The position numbers and the translations under genes were made by a program. 64,000 bases of DNA, from NCBI GenBank assembly GCA_036346255.1, contig CM070618.1, forward strand, positions 63,836,256-63,900,255, given 5' to 3'. The number at the start of each line of letters is the position of its first letter. Positions within the stretch are counted from its first letter, which is position 1. Of this stretch, positions 1 to 11,885 are shown piece by piece. The notes beneath the pieces were generated by a model, which saw only the letters and a list, made by a program, of their open reading frames with translations, was not told where the DNA came from and did not search any database. The stretch comes from Ampelocalamus luodianensis. Its lineage: Eukaryota > Streptophyta > Magnoliopsida > Poales > Poaceae.

Positions 1-575
1 TTCTTACATTTGAAACACAAGCCTGTAATTGGGATGTTACATAAATTTGGCAGATTCTTTAGGAATTATGGTATGTGACACGAATGTGTTTAGCACCATT
101 GTAGGAACAATATTTAAACATGTTCATTGATGGTTATGACATATTTGGGTGTGCGTGATTTGGAAGAGAGTCGTCAAAAATTTACTAATATGTTAAATAT
201 AATTATGCACTGATTAGTTAATGTAATTATGTCTGGATTACCAAAGTTTAGTTGCTTTGGCGTTGTTGGAAAATGTAGATTAAGTTGTGCAATCTATTTA
301 GGTGATTGTGTACGAATAAAATGTTTTGCACATATTTTCATGAAATTTAGTACTTTTTAATTAGCCACTGATTAGGTTACATTTTTAGATAATGATTAAC
401 AAATTGTAGTTATTTTTGGATGTTGTGCAAAATTAACGGTGTGGTTCGTGTACAATATTTAGCACGAATTTAGCAAAAATATGTGAATTGCTTGTAGTTA
501 GTTTTATTTGTTGGCAGAAAAGAACGGTAAATTGCTCAAAACATGTATATTAAGTGTATTGGGTTGTTGTGGCCA
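1..575. other. AT-rich stretch, no gene recognised
   Basis: The sequence is AT-rich with no open frame of note and no recognisable terminal repeats. It lies directly upstream of a Mutator-like transposase remnant and may be part of that element's 5' region, but I see no inverted repeat that would prove it. Confidence 0.4.
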
Positions 576-581
576 TAGGTA

Positions 582-1100
582 ATGTCCAATATACAAGACT
601 TGCTTGTATTTTATAGTGACGGTCTCGTACGGGGCGGACTGGATGAGTTGGACATGTCAAGATGCCGTTTAAGGTGGTCCGAGCAGAGGGCGAATGCGAT
701 GAATATTCACGAGTTGAGGAGCTGCATCCATAGGGAGTTCGACACGAAGACATCAACGAAGAAGCTTGTCATCGAGACGATTACCTGCACGAATAGGGGA
801 GGGTAGGGCGTATGGGAGTTACACAAGGTGAACGGTAGCATTGCATGGGACCAGTACATGCAGATTGCCGCGAAGCCTGAGGCGGCAATATAAGGGAGAC
901 AGATGGTGTATGTGCAGTTCATACAAAGGGGTGCCAGCAAACATTGATGATGCTGGTGCCAGTGGGAGGGGGAATCGCAAGTGATGTGTGAAGATGGAAG
1001 CACGAAATGTGTTGTTTTGGAGGAAGATGATAGAATATTTGTGGAGAATTTTGTGCAAAATGAGGGGCGGGAGAATGGTGGTCGGCTGAAAGGTCGAGGA
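582..1100 (+). pseudogene. Mutator-like (MULE) transposase N-terminal remnant
   Basis: An open frame of about 74 codons from 582 begins with a VFYSDGLVRGGLDELD-like stretch and contains ELRSCIHREF. In the same frame, past stops, come AWDQYMQIAA and MVYVQFIQR. This order (GGxVRGGLDE, ELRRRICREF, then WxxYMxxA and MVYVEF) is what I know from the N-terminal domain of plant MuDR-type transposases. Only this domain is visible. The catalytic DDE core and the zinc knuckle are absent, and stop codons follow at about 804 and 890, so it is a dead fragment. The call rests on remembered family resemblance only. Confidence 0.5.
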
Positions 1101-2980
1101 GGCTAATTAAAGAGGGGTGAATGGGCAGTTTTAAAATTCTTTTGACTAAAATCGAGTTTTATGCGAAAATGTAACTCAATTGGGTTTGCACAATTAAAAC
1201 CTAAATCAACTAGTCTCAACTAAGTGCACCAACAACCTAAGTCTAAAACAAGGTTTACAATCCTAAGGTGACAAGCACACAATTATTTTTATCAAAATAA
1301 ATTGCAAGAATATAAATGAGCACAAGGAGCAAACCAAACACGAGATGACACGATGATGGTTTCCCATGGTGATCGAATTCTTGCTAGTCTCCTCTAGTTC
1401 ACGTTGAGGTAAGCCCAAACGAATTGGATTGGCTCTACAAATTAAGCCAACACCTCGAATCCACAAACGAATTGGATTGGCTCTACAAATTAAGCCAACA
1501 CCTCGAATCCACTAAGGTTGCTCTTCCTTCACTCCAAAGATGGTGAGCACCAAACCACTCACAATGCCCGGGTCTTCTCACAACTTTCTTTGAGAAGATC
1601 ACCGGCACAACTCCTCCAAGCCTTCCAAGTGTCGGCAAACACCAAGAGTAACAAGTCGGAGATGATCACTTGAACGGATCAAGCGCCGAAGCTCGATGGA
1701 TACGCAATCTACCCAAATGCAACACATGCATCAGGATTTGCCTCTCTAAACACACTAGGTGCAACACATGCACAAAGGAGGAGAAAGGGCTTACTCTTAG
1801 CTTAAGGGGAAAGAAAATAGCACTAGCACTCTCCCTCAACCGGCCACAAGGGGTATTTATACCCCCCCACACAAAGAAAAAAAACTGTTTGGAGAAGTTT
1901 GCAAAAAACAAGGATGCCTGGTCTGACCGCCAACAAATGGTCGGTCAGACCGGCCTCACTCCAACAGCTAAAAAACTAGTAGTTGAAGCCTCAACTGGTT
2001 TGACCACCCACACATGGGTCGGTTAGACCGCCTTGAGGGTGATCAGACCACTCCACACAGGAGCACAAGCCAACTCCAGATGAAAAACTCCTTTGGAAAA
2101 CGTTGACCGTGGGGTCTGACCGAGGGTTGGTCAGACCACTCAACACATGGCAGTCAAACCGAAATCCGAATGGTCAGGTCGCTCCACCATGGCGGTCAGA
2201 CTCGCACAAAGCTAGGTCAAACCGCAAGGAGGCTCGATCAAACCGCCCAACACATGGAGGTCGATGACCACCGACAAAACAAAGATTCAATTGCAAAACA
2301 CATTCTCCAATTGTTGTGCATGCAAAAAGAAATAAACACATGATTCTTAACAAGTTACAAAACACATTTACCGATCAGATTCATGCAGAAAGATTAGGTA
2401 CATGGACTCAAACCGCTTGCAAAACACATTTGCAAACTAAAGTCGCATGCTACAAGGATTATGCATGAGCCTCAACTATTTGCAAAACACATTCACAAAT
2501 ATCGGCAACATGCCACAGAGAGCTAGAGTAAGAAAACCGAGCTATCAACACAATACATACTTAAGCTACTAGTCAAGACCCCTCTTAATAGTACAATAAC
2601 CTACATTAGCAATCCGGTCTCCACACCAAACACCGAGACCGGTAAAATGACTAAAAAATACATTCTTAGCCTATGCTAGCTATACATTTTCCTTACGCAT
2701 CCACTTGGAGCTTTTGGATGATGACTCATATCTTACATCCAAGACCGGGTTTTGACTTGAGCATCAATACATGACACCACTCACTTGACTTGATGACTTT
2801 CAACACATTGAGCCATCCAAAGTGTAATACATCGGGCTACTCGTAGTGCGGCTCATGTGGAGTTGTGTGGTGGGATTAATCTTACATTGCTTATCTAAAG
2901 TGAGTTGTAGTAGTATATAATATATGTTGGGTCCAAATGTAATACCTTCGAGTTAACCCTTTTACACAAAGTGAGGACGA
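1101..2980 (-). repeat. Degenerate LTR-like repeat, probably copia/SIRE-type
   Basis: The run begins AGAGGGGTGAATGG, which read on the minus strand gives the ATTCACCCCTCT motif common near the 3' end of plant copia LTRs. It continues with a CCCATGGTGATCGAA stretch and CACGTTGAG, which also occur in the better-defined solo LTR at 34986-35322. From about 1916 to 2260 there are repeated degenerate GGTCAGACCG/GGTCTGACCG motifs. No coding domain is visible. I infer an old LTR fragment in minus orientation and could not define its ends. Confidence 0.4.
1416..1511. repeat. 48-bp tandem duplication
   Basis: Two essentially perfect copies of a 48-bp unit starting CAAACGAATTGGATTGG lie head to tail (1416-1463 and 1464-1511) inside the LTR-like repeat. 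It looks like a recent local slippage or duplication event. Confidence 0.85.
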
Positions 2981-4560
2981 GTGTAAGTGGGGTGCTATGT
3001 GTGTGCGGCTCCTCCCCACGATGGGCTGGGCATTGAGCAAATTTTAGGGTAGGGTGCTACACAAAGTCTTCATCATCATATGACTTGACCTATTTCACCA
3101 ACTCATGAAAAATATTAGTGCATATGGCGATTGTCATTAATTATGTAACAACCCAAAAATTGGGATTGTTTTCAAATAGGTAAAAATGTGAACTTTTTAA
3201 ACCTTTCAATGGATTTTATTAACATTTTCTTTTCTGGATTTTATTGCAAGACTTCTTGCCTAATTAAGAAATTTAAGAATTGAATGCTAGAAATACAAAA
3301 GTAACTAAGGACTAAAACAAATTGAAATGAAAGATGATAATTAAAAATCTAAACTTGGTGAATTTATTCTGGTACTAAAATAGTGAAATTAATTAAAAAC
3401 ATGTTTTGCAATTTCCCCAAAACAAATAATAAAAGTACATACAAAGAGAAGCTTAAAAGGATTTGTAGAGAAATATTCAGAGAACATGAAATTTTAAGAC
3501 AATTACACAATAATCTACATCATGTCAGAAGCCTCTCCAAAAAAATTCATGATTTTTGGAAATCGGCATCTATATTCCAAAATCTCCTGAAAGCTCTCAG
3601 CCTTTTTCCAAAAATCCAGAAATCCCATTTTTCTCTTCTCCCACTGACCGGCCGAGCCCACCTGCAGGCCTTCCCCTCCACGATGCCCTACCCAGCTCAG
3701 CCGGCCATGGACAAGCACCCGTGCGCATGGCCACACGATCGCTCATCTCTGCGCATGCACCACACAAACTTTCCACCTTTCGCATTTACTTCCAAGCACA
3801 ACCTAGGTTCTCTCAATGAGTATACATCACTCCACAGTCTCATCGCAACTTTTTAGACTGAAATGACAACTCGTACCCACTTTTTACAGTAAAAGGTGCA
3901 CATGTATCCTACATATAGATCAATTTAATGATTCGTGCATGTTGTCGTTTCTACCTTACAAATAGCGGGACAAATAAATACACGTAACCAAACCCTAAAC
4001 ATCATATAATTCGCAACTACATTACAAAGTCTTTAAATTTAATTCACAAATATTTCTCTATTTAAAATTATGTTCTCTTTTTGAAAAGTAATTGGTTGTG
4101 TAAACAATACACTTGTTACGACAACACGGGTGCAAACCCTAATTCCACCACAAAATGGCAAAAAGGATGAAAATCCAAAGCTTTTCTTCAATGCTGGAAT
4201 CCAAAGATTTTATTTTATTTTATTCCAATATTTGAATTGGATCATCCTACTTGAATGCTCATTGTCATCTGTAACTACAAATGAGCAATAAACCTAATTA
4301 GAGTGCAAGCCCTAATTCCCATACAGTGCCTACAGGGCAGTGGGGGCACGCAGGGGGGACCGAGGGCAACGTGCAATGCGACGAGCGTAGCATGGGACAA
4401 CCACACGCAAACAGACTAGGTGCGCAGCAGGCGAGCGCAATGCCACCAAGGCACGACAGGGGCGGGGCGATGGGGGTGCAACAGTGGGGTCCACACGACG
4501 GGGGCACGATAGGCAACACATGTCGTCTGCCGGTACATTCATAGTGTCATTTTTTGCTCT
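2981..4560. repeat. Repeat-derived stretch with a gypsy-like LTR start; no gene
   Basis: At about 3140 the sequence TGTAACAACCCAAAAATTGG resembles the TGTAACACCC-type start of many gypsy LTRs, and the following 1 kb is AT-rich and then C-rich, as in such LTRs. The longest open frame (3383-3856) has low-complexity composition and no recognisable domain. A GC-rich block at 4320-4545 has frames open on both strands, which indicates composition rather than coding. I see no supported gene. Confidence 0.35.
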
Positions 4561-5227
4561 TTCGCTCCAGAGTAGGCTACTTTTGCGATTTCTACACTAA
4601 ACAGTACCAAATAAGCCAAAAAATCATCATTCTTTGCTCTGACGTAGCAACTCAGATTTGAGTATTCTAATGAGAAGACATGATACCACCTTGTCTTCTT
4701 CTTTTTACCTTTTGAGAACAGGGCATACCAGCTTGTCTGACAGGTGAAGTTGGTTTATTTCTAGTTCTGAAAGCCATGGGGGCTCGAGCAGTATCATAAT
4801 ATACTTGAAAGAAGACAACTAGTATGGTGCAAGTATGGCAAATGCAGCCTTTGGAAGCAACGCCAGAAATTCCACCAGATTTAGGCTGCTCGATTTCCCA
4901 AATGACAAGAAAAACAGAAAAAGGAGCAACAAATGTGCAGCCAAGCGAGACAACTTCAATTTCAACAATGTGGACACTTGTTAAGTTCTCCTACATAAAG
5001 TAATAAATATATTGGAGTAGCAGCGAGTTCTACCACAGACACTGATTAGTCAACGGTGCCCAAGGGTAAAGGGAACCAACCGCAGGTGTACAACCAAATA
5101 ATTCGAGACTCCCTTCCATTGCAAATATCTCCGGTTTGTTCTTATCAAGCAAATCAAGCAAATGGCACTTGATTAGGGCTAAAGTATGACGGGTTATTAC
5201 ATCAAGAGCAGCATTGGGTTGTCATGC
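4561..5227 (-). other. 3' untranslated and downstream region of the UBC13-type gene
   Basis: This lies immediately downstream (minus strand) of the UBC13-type stop codon at 5230-5228. It holds no other gene that I can recognise. The transcript end cannot be fixed from the sequence alone. Confidence 0.4.
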
Positions 5228-8114
5228 TCATGCACCATTGGCGTACAGGCGAGTCCACTCCTTTGCTGCAAATGCCAGAGCATCTCTCATTTAATATATC
5301 AGGAAAATCAGAGGCAAATGAGAGACTATATTGGCTGACTTGACAACTAAAATTACCGGTTTCAACAGCTTCTGCCTCATTGGCTTTCCAGTGCTTTGCA
5401 ATGTTATCGGAGAGAGGATCATCTGGATTTGGTGCACTCAGGAGCGCCTGGATACTGATGATAGCCAGAACATTGTCAAGAGGTAGCTAGTACCGCATTA
5501 AATATATATAAAAACAGAGGAATAGATTTCTAAAATAGACAGTGTTCAGACTTTGATGCTGTGCAGCACATTGACAAAAGAGATAAATACAGCTAAAACA
5601 GGTAAATTTGGTTAACTGAGGTCAACAGAAAACATGTTTTACGGGGGAAAACAAGCAAAGAAAACAGGTCAGCAAACAAGGATACAATGCGCTAAGTCGA
5701 AGAAAATAACATGTAGAACAGACAGGCGGGGGGAGAGGGGACCTTAAAGAACTGTTCGAATCTGAAGAGCCGGACTCCACTTGTCCTTAAGAATGTCAAG
5801 GCATATCCTACCAAGCTACAAAGGTAAATCCCATTAATGAATACTCATTTCTGTAGAACATAAACTAATACTGCAAAGGAATATGCCTGCTTACCTTGTC
5901 AATGTTGGGATGGTATATTTTGGTTAAAAACCTAACCTGCATTGGCAACAAGCGAAGATAAATTTCCGTGAGATTATAAACATTAGAAAAAAATACAAAT
6001 AGAGTAGTTCTCACACTTTGACAGGCACCAAAAGAAAAGGAGTCAGACAATAGTCCATCAAAGATTGCTTAACAACTTAAGTACTATTTCATCATCCTTC
6101 TAGTGAATGATATCGTCAAGCTAAGCAGATACACAAATCAGAATCAACTAAGATCTGAAGTGACTGAAAGCCAAGCGAAGTAGAGAATTTAAGAACCTCT
6201 TTAGCAGCTAAAATAAAAAGGCACTACCAATAGAAAAACGATGACATGCTCAGAATGATACAGGTATAAGTTCCTGTAGACGGCAGACCCAAAAGGTAGA
6301 TATATATACATAATGTTGATATGGCACACGCAAGTGATAATTTCTCTGAGCTCTCTGCTAACCCAATGTACTGGCCTAAGAAGTTAATTAGTATGATATA
6401 CATTTTTGTTAGTCCCTTCATCCTCTCCATATAACACATCTCAAATTAGGCAAGTGCACATTGTCCAAACATAAGGAAAACCAAGCTGATGTGTAATTAA
6501 ACTATCACTATTCACTACAAGGACATTGCATATATCATATCAAAGCAAAGTGAATGCCATGGCCCATGAGTAACAAAGTATCACCACCAGGACATTGCAT
6601 ATAACATATCAAAGGACGGTGAATGTCATGACTCATGAGTCATGAGTGACACAATGTCACAATCGCACAAACAATTTTCACACGAGTGCCAAATCACGCG
6701 AACGATTCACACATCAGTGACACAATCACATGCACATAGTTCAAGCAAATGGAATTTTCAGTCACTTTAATGCACTTGGTTATTCAAAGCTGTAAACATC
6801 ACCAAATTAATGTTTTCCATCAGAGCACAAATCAATGAATGCAGAGTAGCGGACCTTTAACATAACTACACGATAAAAGGCAGAAGCCATATTGGGAAAA
6901 GAGGAAATTTTACCTAACAATTATAAATACAGCATAGTTAGCTTGAAGGTATAAAAGCTTAAAAGCCCAATAATAGTATAGATAACATTAACCAAATTTC
7001 ATCTACAAATAGTTACCTTCGGGGCAGCCATTGGATATTCCTCAGGTAAAAATAGTTCAAGCTTAAAAACCCCACCTGACCATCAGATAAGAAAGAGAAA
7101 CAATATTAGAAAACTAAATTATTACAAAGTAAAATGCTAAAGCTTAAACAAAAAACTTCTTCAAATGACAATCTCGTGCAAAATACAAGTAAAAGTATTG
7201 AGGTAATCCATACAAACAAACATGAACAGGATTTGCTAAACACAATACTCTCTGCTTTCATAACATGGAAACAAGTTGCCTATGCTAAATTTCAACCATT
7301 CTGTACCATTTAAAGATGATAGCCATTTTATCCTATCGCATACAAATTTGAACATAGACCACTGAAGATGACTTTACCCCACAAAGCATCAAACAAGTGA
7401 CACATAAAACGCAAGCCCGCGGCAACAAGCATATAAGGGCTTGGCAAGAAACATTACTAAATATCACCAGCCCTTTAACCTGGTGTTCATCAAACATAAT
7501 AATCGCCTGAGAAACGAACAGTGACAGGGCAAAATCACCAGCCTGATCGTGCAGCACAAGCTTAGAATGTGTGCAGAAGCCATCCATGATTCCACACAAA
7601 CATTTCAGAATTCTCACATTACTACTAACAGATTTTGGACAGAATCATCTCGATTCGACAACTGCTATCTAAGCGCCGCAGTTTAGCATTACATACCACA
7701 AATAATACCGTATCGTATCAAAGAAAACAAATTCTGGGTAAAAACATACCTTCATAGGGCGACTGCGCCGGCCCCAGGATCATGACGTTGAAGTAGCGCA
7801 TGTTCTCCTCCGACGGCGACGCGCTGATCCCCGGCGCTGCACGAACCAGACCAAACCATTCAAACAAAAGAAACCAAACCCAGAAACGAAACACCTTGCC
7901 GAAATCCACAAAAACTTCGAGATAGAAAGGCACCCGCACCTGGTTCGCTGAGGAGTCGCTGTGTCTCCTGCACAGATCCAACCACATCGAAACCAAAAAA
8001 AAAAATCAGAGAAAAAAAAGCGAATCGGATAGGAGGCGGCAAGAGATCTGTGCTCGGACGATCAGATCGGAGGCGCACCTTGATGATTCGTCGCGGGAGG
8101 TTGCTGTTGGCCAT
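5228..8114 (-). CDS. UBC13: UBC13-type ubiquitin-conjugating enzyme E2 (8 coding exons, one-base frame break)
   Basis: The family is the E2 that, with a UEV partner, builds lysine-63-linked ubiquitin chains for DNA-damage tolerance and signalling. Coding exons on the minus strand: 8114-8079, 7967-7940, 7836-7750, 7075-7017, 5936-5895, 5815-5743, 5454-5357 and 5265-5228, all with GT-AG introns. The protein starts MANSNLPRRIIK and ends TRLYANGA. The E2 core is clear: MRYFNVMILGP, the HPN motif at residues 79-81, and the catalytic Cys at about residue 89 in GRICLDIL. Restored length is about 153 aa, the family norm. Exon 6 is one base short: its frame reads ...IRTVL then TAA just before the donor, while exon 7 resumes the family sequence (SIQALLSAPNPDDPLS) only if one base is added in the T run at 5746-5748. 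Taken literally the protein would stop at 107 aa. Identity is very secure; the frame break may be a sequencing error. Confidence 0.93.
6512..6660. repeat. Imperfect ~69-bp tandem repeat in UBC13 intron
   Basis: Two diverged copies start with GGACATTGCATAT (6521 and 6590) and run through a CCATGAGT motif to TATCAC or TGTCAC. The repeat lies in the long intron between coding exons 4 and 5. It is probably a neutral local duplication. Confidence 0.6.
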
Positions 8115-8300
8115 CGGGTCAAGCCGGAGCGCGGGCTTCCTCCTCCGAGGAGTGCGGCGCCGGAGATGCTTTAACTTTCGTGCGGGGGAGGAGCAAGTGG
8201 ACGGGAGGAGCCGTCAGTCGGGGTGGGGAACGGGGTAGTCGGGTAGATGGTGGTGGGGTGGATGCTCTCTCGCTATTATACACACGGACGCTGTTTTGCT
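8115..8300 (-). promoter_or_regulatory. UBC13 5' leader and proximal promoter
   Basis: GC-rich sequence lies upstream of the ATG at 8114. A TATAATAG motif occurs on the minus strand at about 8273-8280, some 160 bp from the ATG, which is a plausible TATA box. The transcription start is inferred, not seen. Confidence 0.4.
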
Positions 8301-8675
8301 ATAGATGAGGCTGCGGCCGCGCTACAGTACTTACTACTTGCTTGGGTTTTATCTCAGCCCAGTGATAGGACATTAACGGCTGAGATTATCTAGGTGTTAT
8401 CTGTGCCACAAGGCGCACCCACCTAATAATTTCTAGGTATTATTTGCACTCAGTACTATTACTGTAGAGAAAAGAGCGTGTATAGCACTGGAGCTACAAT
8501 AACGAGGGGTCCGATGGTCGGAATAACAACTTCCGTAATTGCGTATTGCTGTACCATGTGCACTATAGCGGTATTGCCATTTGGGTCAAGGTTATATGTT
8601 AGGGTTAATCAAAACTCGTGTTGACACCGATTTCTATTCTTAATGCATGTCCATTTGTTTTGATATGTCCTGTTA

Positions 8676-8763
8676 AGATTACATAATTACTATCCTTACA
8701 AACATTATATATGTTTGACAGATTACATAATCACTATCCTTACAAATATTATATAGAGGGTAA
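8676..8763. repeat. 44-bp tandem duplication
   Basis: Two near-identical copies beginning AGATTACATAAT (8676 and 8720) each contain CTATCCTTACAAA and then an ATTATATA stretch. This is a local duplication with no sign of function. Confidence 0.75.
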
Positions 8764-8960
8764 TATGTCGTTTGCCCGCCTTTTTCTTTCCTAAATGGCT
8801 CGACTGGTGAGTCACCAGCGCTCGATGACTCGATCCAAAGGGGTGCACGATAGGTGGGTCACCAAGCTCACTCCATCTCCCTTACTTCTTAATTTATCCA
8901 TTGCAATATTGCCTGCCCTTCCCGCAAGATAGCCATGCTACCGGAGGTACATCCTCTATC

Positions 8961-9032
8961 ATCAAGTTAATTACAATGGCATGGCACTATTATCACATCA
9001 AGTTAATTACAATGGCATGGTACTATTATCAC
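8961..9032. repeat. 36-bp tandem duplication
   Basis: Two copies of ATCAAGTTAATTACAATGGC followed by ATGGxACTATTATCAC lie head to tail at 8961-8996 and 8997-9032, differing at about one base. Confidence 0.85.
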
Positions 9033-10920
9033 TCTACGTTGGATAAAAAAGAATGGCTAAGGTCTACTTTGGTGCTACAACATTCACTATAGCAAAGTGA
9101 CTAGTGTAATAATTAATTACGGTGGTTTCATGTAGCGTTTGATTTGTTCCTTCAATCCAACGGACAGGATTCACCTAAAAGAGAGGCACTGCAGAGCTTG
9201 TGCTTCCCATGATGCGTCCTCTATTTTCTGTTTGCCTCCTAAGTCAGGAGAGACCCACCAAGGGACGATCGAGGGTTAGAGCCCCTTCTGCGCCAAATGG
9301 ATCTTAGGTAACCTTAAGACTGGCATCCATCACACATTAGCTAGAAAGTGAAATCAGGATGTAAAAAGACTAAGGTCCTACGAACACCTCTTTATTTTTA
9401 TCCTGGTCCACCACCGCCTCCCCACCCCTATTTTTCTCCTTCCTTTGTGTTGTCTGATGTCTCCACTACTGCCTCCATTCTTCACTGTTTTCCTTTTCCC
9501 TCCATTTCTTGTATTTTTCGGATCACTCATAACGAGACCAATAACAACACTAACGATGAGCACAGACCATGAACTGAACACGGATGTTTCGTGAAGTTTG
9601 GGCAATTTACACTTTGTTATTGTTTGCTCTTTTTTAGAGAAACAATTTGGTCGTTTGGTTCCATTGGCCAGCTACTCCATAAAAGCTTACGCTTTTCCGT
9701 GAAAATCTGTGATAGGCGGACAAGAATCTGGCCAAAAAAAAAAAAAACACCCGCAAATATTTACGATTCTTTGCCCACACGAAGACATGGCCTTAATCCT
9801 ACGCTAACCATCTCTCTCTCTCTCTCTCATGAACCTGACGTCAAGCATCGCGTCACTCGATCCAATCGCGCACGATCTTTTCTTTGGCCTCTCCTTTTCT
9901 TGGGAGGGAGGGAATCGCAGGCGGAAGCTTACGCCATTCAATCGCCGCGACAAAGCAAAGGTTAACGTTGAATGATCCAAGGGGAGAAAAGTGGGCACTG
10001 ATTTGTTCTCTTCGTAGCTACCAACACGTAGTACTAGCTATCTCGGGTGCAATATTCTACTGCAGCAAACACTATCCGACTGCTGTTTCCACGTATACAA
10101 ATTAGTTTATTGGGACGGCAGCGTAATTAAGTAGGGCTGATTATGCCTTTCTGATCTAGCAAGTTACTGATTAGCTTGACTAATCGATTCCTAGTTCACC
10201 AACCCGATTAGTTTTCTACTTGCTTCAAAAAAATAACGATTAATTGTTTTACTGGTATATATTGTTTGCAGTAGCAGGGCGAACTGTACCAAAGAACGAA
10301 TGTTCTTCTCGGCTTCTGGACAGAAAAGGAAACAAACGCGCTCCTGTGCTTCGTATGACGGTTCAAGATTGCATCCCTTGCATATCGTATCATTAAGAAG
10401 GAAAAATACGAAATATTTGGCTTTAGTTTGTGGGGCCCAAATTGAATTACATGTTTTTTTTCAAGACTGGTTGTAAATAAGCATGCGATCGTTTCATTCC
10501 CATGCTGAAAGGTGCGACTACTAGTGTGATGCGCCGCCCTTCTAATGAGTTCTAGTGCTTGTCAGACAAACGACAAGCTCTCACTTTTCATGAAAAGGTT
10601 CGATGGTCTAGGCAAGGGTGTACTTATCTTGCAGGCAAGCTAGACATGGGGTTGTTGACTTTACATGTAAGAAACGGTGATCCAGGTCTCCATTCGACGA
10701 TGATAATTAAAGCCCATTTGTGCAACACGAAATAACGACACAACGTTCTGCATTCGCTGTCAAGTTACTGCATTGCGACGGCAGCGATACACCTGGGTTA
10801 TATGCTGTGATTGTGATACATACAGTAGCGTTAGCATACATTGGCTTCAACAAGAGAACGACGTTCCGCGTGATTGGACACGCCTGATGGATAACTGAGG
10901 TACGCATGGCGAAAAATCAA

Positions 10921-11876
10921 GTGAAATTAGTCATTTTGTCACATGTTTTCTATCATTTGCGTTCCCGGTAATAGATATATTTTACCTTCTTTCGTACGCC
11001 CATTGTTTTTTTTTTTTTTTGCAATTTTGGACAATTTTGTCCATGTCTTCTCCATCACTTTCTTCAACCTTCTCCTTATCTCTTCTTTCATCTAATCCCA
11101 TCTCCCTTCTCCTTCCTCCACCAGATCTCCTCCCAACTCCCCTCTTCCCTTCCGATCGAGATGGATCCGACCGATCCTCACCGAGCCGTCGCTGCCCCAC
11201 CGTGCACTAGGCGTCGCAGCCGCTACTAGGTCGGGCCAGAAGGGAAGCCGCCTGCTTCGACGCCACGCTTGCAGCGCGCCTCCAGAGCTTGCTGCCCTTG
11301 CCGGCCTCCCCTCTCGCCGCGCTAGCGCGCCTCGCAGACCTCCTTGCAATCACACTCGGCGACGCCGCCCCTGTGCTTGCCAGCGAGGAGGATGTGACCA
11401 CCATCGCAAGACACCTCGATGCCTGTGTCAGGCTTCTGGACGCCTACAACGCCATCGTTGCCCTACTCGACTGCCTCTGCCGCCATTGTCTCCTCTCCCG
11501 CTTCGCACTCCACCTCCTGTCGTCATCCTCTGCTTCCCCGTCCCCATCAACAATCTGTCGCCGCGCGGGACCTTGTCGTGGACTTTAGCGGTGGCACCCT
11601 CAAGGCTGCCTTCCCCCTAGTCTCCGGAAGCCTTCAGCCCCGTCTCCAGAAAGCTCTCCAACCTCGCCACCAACACAGGAGAGGTAGATGCTGTTGGCAA
11701 GCTCTCGTCGGTTCTTGAGCAAGGAAGGAGAAGACAGGGGCAAAACTGGTATTTCTTCTCCAAAAAGGCAAATGATGAAATGACTCATGAAACATATAGT
11801 ATTTGGTCTATTACCGGGACTTAATGACAAATGATAGAAACCACGTATAAAGTGCGGCAAACTGACACATTTCCAA
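10921..11876. mobile_element. Pack-MULE-like non-autonomous Mutator element
   Basis: The segment is flanked by a 9-bp direct repeat AAAAATCAA (10912-10920 and 11877-11885), the target-site duplication length of Mutator elements. The ends are imperfect inverted repeats of about 60-80 bp: TTTCTATCATTTG and CCCGGTAATAGA occur near the left end, and their reverse complements appear in matching order near the right end. The interior (11150-11720) is much more GC-rich than the flanks, as expected for a captured host-gene fragment. There is no transposase, so it would need MuDR-type enzyme in trans. Confidence 0.75.
11220..11720 (+). pseudogene. GC-rich captured gene fragment inside the Pack-MULE
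   Basis: Open frames at 11289-11588 and 11419-11718 encode a helical, Leu/Ala-rich stretch (LARLADLLAITLGDAAPVL, then LDACVRLLDAYNAI). The reading moves between frames near 11520, so no single intact protein results. The composition and the LDACVRLLDAYNAI-type helix remind me of the BYPASS1/UPF0496 family of plant proteins, but this is a weak impression. It is probably a transduplicated exon with no preserved function. Confidence 0.4.
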
Positions 11877-11885
11877 AAAAATCAA

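Larger units (their letters stand above)
8301..10911. other. Intergenic region with micro-repeats, no gene
   Basis: Between UBC13 and the Pack-MULE I see no supported gene. The frames at 9348-9572 and 9591-9965 are short, overlap frames on the other strand and show no domain. Visible structure is limited to two small tandem duplications (listed separately), a 12-base A run near 9737 and a CT microsatellite at about 9811-9828. Confidence 0.5.

Noticed and set aside
3383..3856. 157-codon open frame
   Set aside because: No domain is recognisable, composition changes abruptly midway, and it lies in LTR-like repeat sequence with no supporting gene structure.
9267..9300. Possible tRNA T-arm-like GGTTAGAGCCCC
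   Set aside because: No matching acceptor stem, D-arm or anticodon arm could be folded around it.
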